Positions 63,606 through 64,000 of a stretch of DNA of 64,000 nt are shown here, piece after piece (the first letter of the stretch is position 1; each line of letters starts with the position of its first letter). The translations under genes and the position numbers were made by a program. The stretch comes from Bacillota bacterium (GTDB lineage Bacteria; Bacillota; Clostridia; Lachnospirales; Lachnospiraceae): positions 248,001-312,000 of the forward strand of contig JAFAFU010000030.1 in NCBI GenBank assembly GCA_023423335.1. Direction: 5' to 3'. The notes beneath the pieces were generated by a model. The model did not search any database, had not been told where the DNA came from, and worked only from the letters and a program-made list of their open reading frames with translations.

Positions 63606-64000
63606 TTAATCTTCACCTGTCTTTTTATCCAATCGCTGCAATATCATTACGATTACTATAATAACCGATGCCACCATAACAGCGGCCGCACACATTTTCT
63701 GAATATCCAATTTGGTAAACCAGTTATTAAAAAGGTGCTGAAGCATATAAATACTGTCATCCCTCGGATATGCTCCGGCGATCAGGTACGCTTCACGAAA
63801 CACCTTAAATGTATTTAATATCGACAATACAGATACAATAAATACCGTAGGCAGCAAGCCGGGGAGCGTTATATAGCGGAACTTCTTCCAGGCATTCGCT
63901 CCGTCGACCCCGGCAGCTTCATACAGGGTTTGTGATATTGTGTCCAGTCCTGCAAGCCAGAGTACAATATCATACCCGATATTCTTCCATATGTAGCTGA
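63606..64000 (-). CDS. Carbohydrate ABC transporter permease (MalF/UgpA type), N-terminus outside window (partial)
   Basis: The visible C-terminal 131 residues contain the EAA loop EAAGVDGANAWKKFRYITLPGL and the last two membrane helices. They read in frame to the right edge of the window. With the neighbouring MalG-type gene it forms a CUT1 sugar importer. The binding-protein gene should lie further right. Confidence 0.9.
   Translation of the reverse strand, partial: SYIWKNIGYDIVLWLAGLDTISQTLYEAAGVDGANAWKKFRYITLPGLLPTVFIVSVLSILNTFKVFREAYLIAGAYPRDDSIYMLQHLFNNWFTKLDIQKMCAAAVMVASVIIVIVMILQRLDKKTGED

Overview
This window comes from a moderately low-GC, strictly bacterial Gram-positive genome, most likely an anaerobic member of the Clostridia close to Lachnospiraceae. 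This is inferred from AGGAGG-type ribosome sites, frequent TTG starts, a T-box leader, the gene families and the gene order. About 80 percent of the genes lie on the minus strand. No rRNA, tRNA, CRISPR array or phage gene was seen.

Region 1 (1-14,375) is a sensory block. A chemotaxis operon reads leftwards: cheA, cheW, a methyl-accepting protein, cheR, cheB, a hybrid histidine kinase, a single-domain receiver and a truncated membrane protein. Behind it sit a response regulator with a winged helix and BTAD domain, its probable kinase, a second hybrid kinase and a TetR regulator. Three 11-bp direct repeats lie in the cheA promoter region. Region 2 (14,401-20,637) holds an HD-GYP c-di-GMP sensor protein coupled to a GH3-family acyl-adenylating enzyme and a membrane methyltransferase-like protein, then a D-2-hydroxyacid dehydrogenase with a CRP/FNR-type palindrome upstream.

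Region 3 (20,718-41,600) is a 21-kb cell-wall salvage locus. An oligopeptide-type ABC importer (oppB, C, D, F and a lipoprotein) plus a small membrane protein and a PIG-L deacetylase precede murQ, an RpiR/MurR regulator and an AmiE-like serine hydrolase. A second transcript encodes anmK, a GNAT enzyme, nagZ, a MurK-like kinase, namZ, a ROK kinase, a GH4 glycosidase, nagB and nagA. Together these could import muropeptides, strip peptide and sugars in the cytoplasm, and feed MurNAc and GlcNAc into fructose-6-phosphate. The two main promoters share a palindromic motif.

Region 4 (41,700-50,350) is mixed: a membrane protein/XRE pair, an L-lactate/malate-type dehydrogenase, a roughly 160-bp inverted-repeat element, a TrpXYZ-like ABC importer behind a T-box leader whose specifier reads UGG, superoxide dismutase, a phospholipase C-like protein and a PIN-PhoH protein.

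Region 5 (50,369-59,383) is the most unusual part. A complete P2-type cation ATPase with an HMA-like N-terminal extension diverges from an operon that encodes two P-type ATPase-like proteins with lost catalytic motifs, a coiled-coil protein and a small soluble protein. The same N-terminal metal-domain-like module occurs in all three ATPase-like proteins. I propose a multi-protein transport or membrane complex of unknown substrate. Region 6 (59,372-64,000) holds a MacB-like permease, a long HlyD-type adaptor and two sugar ABC permeases, the last cut by the window edge.
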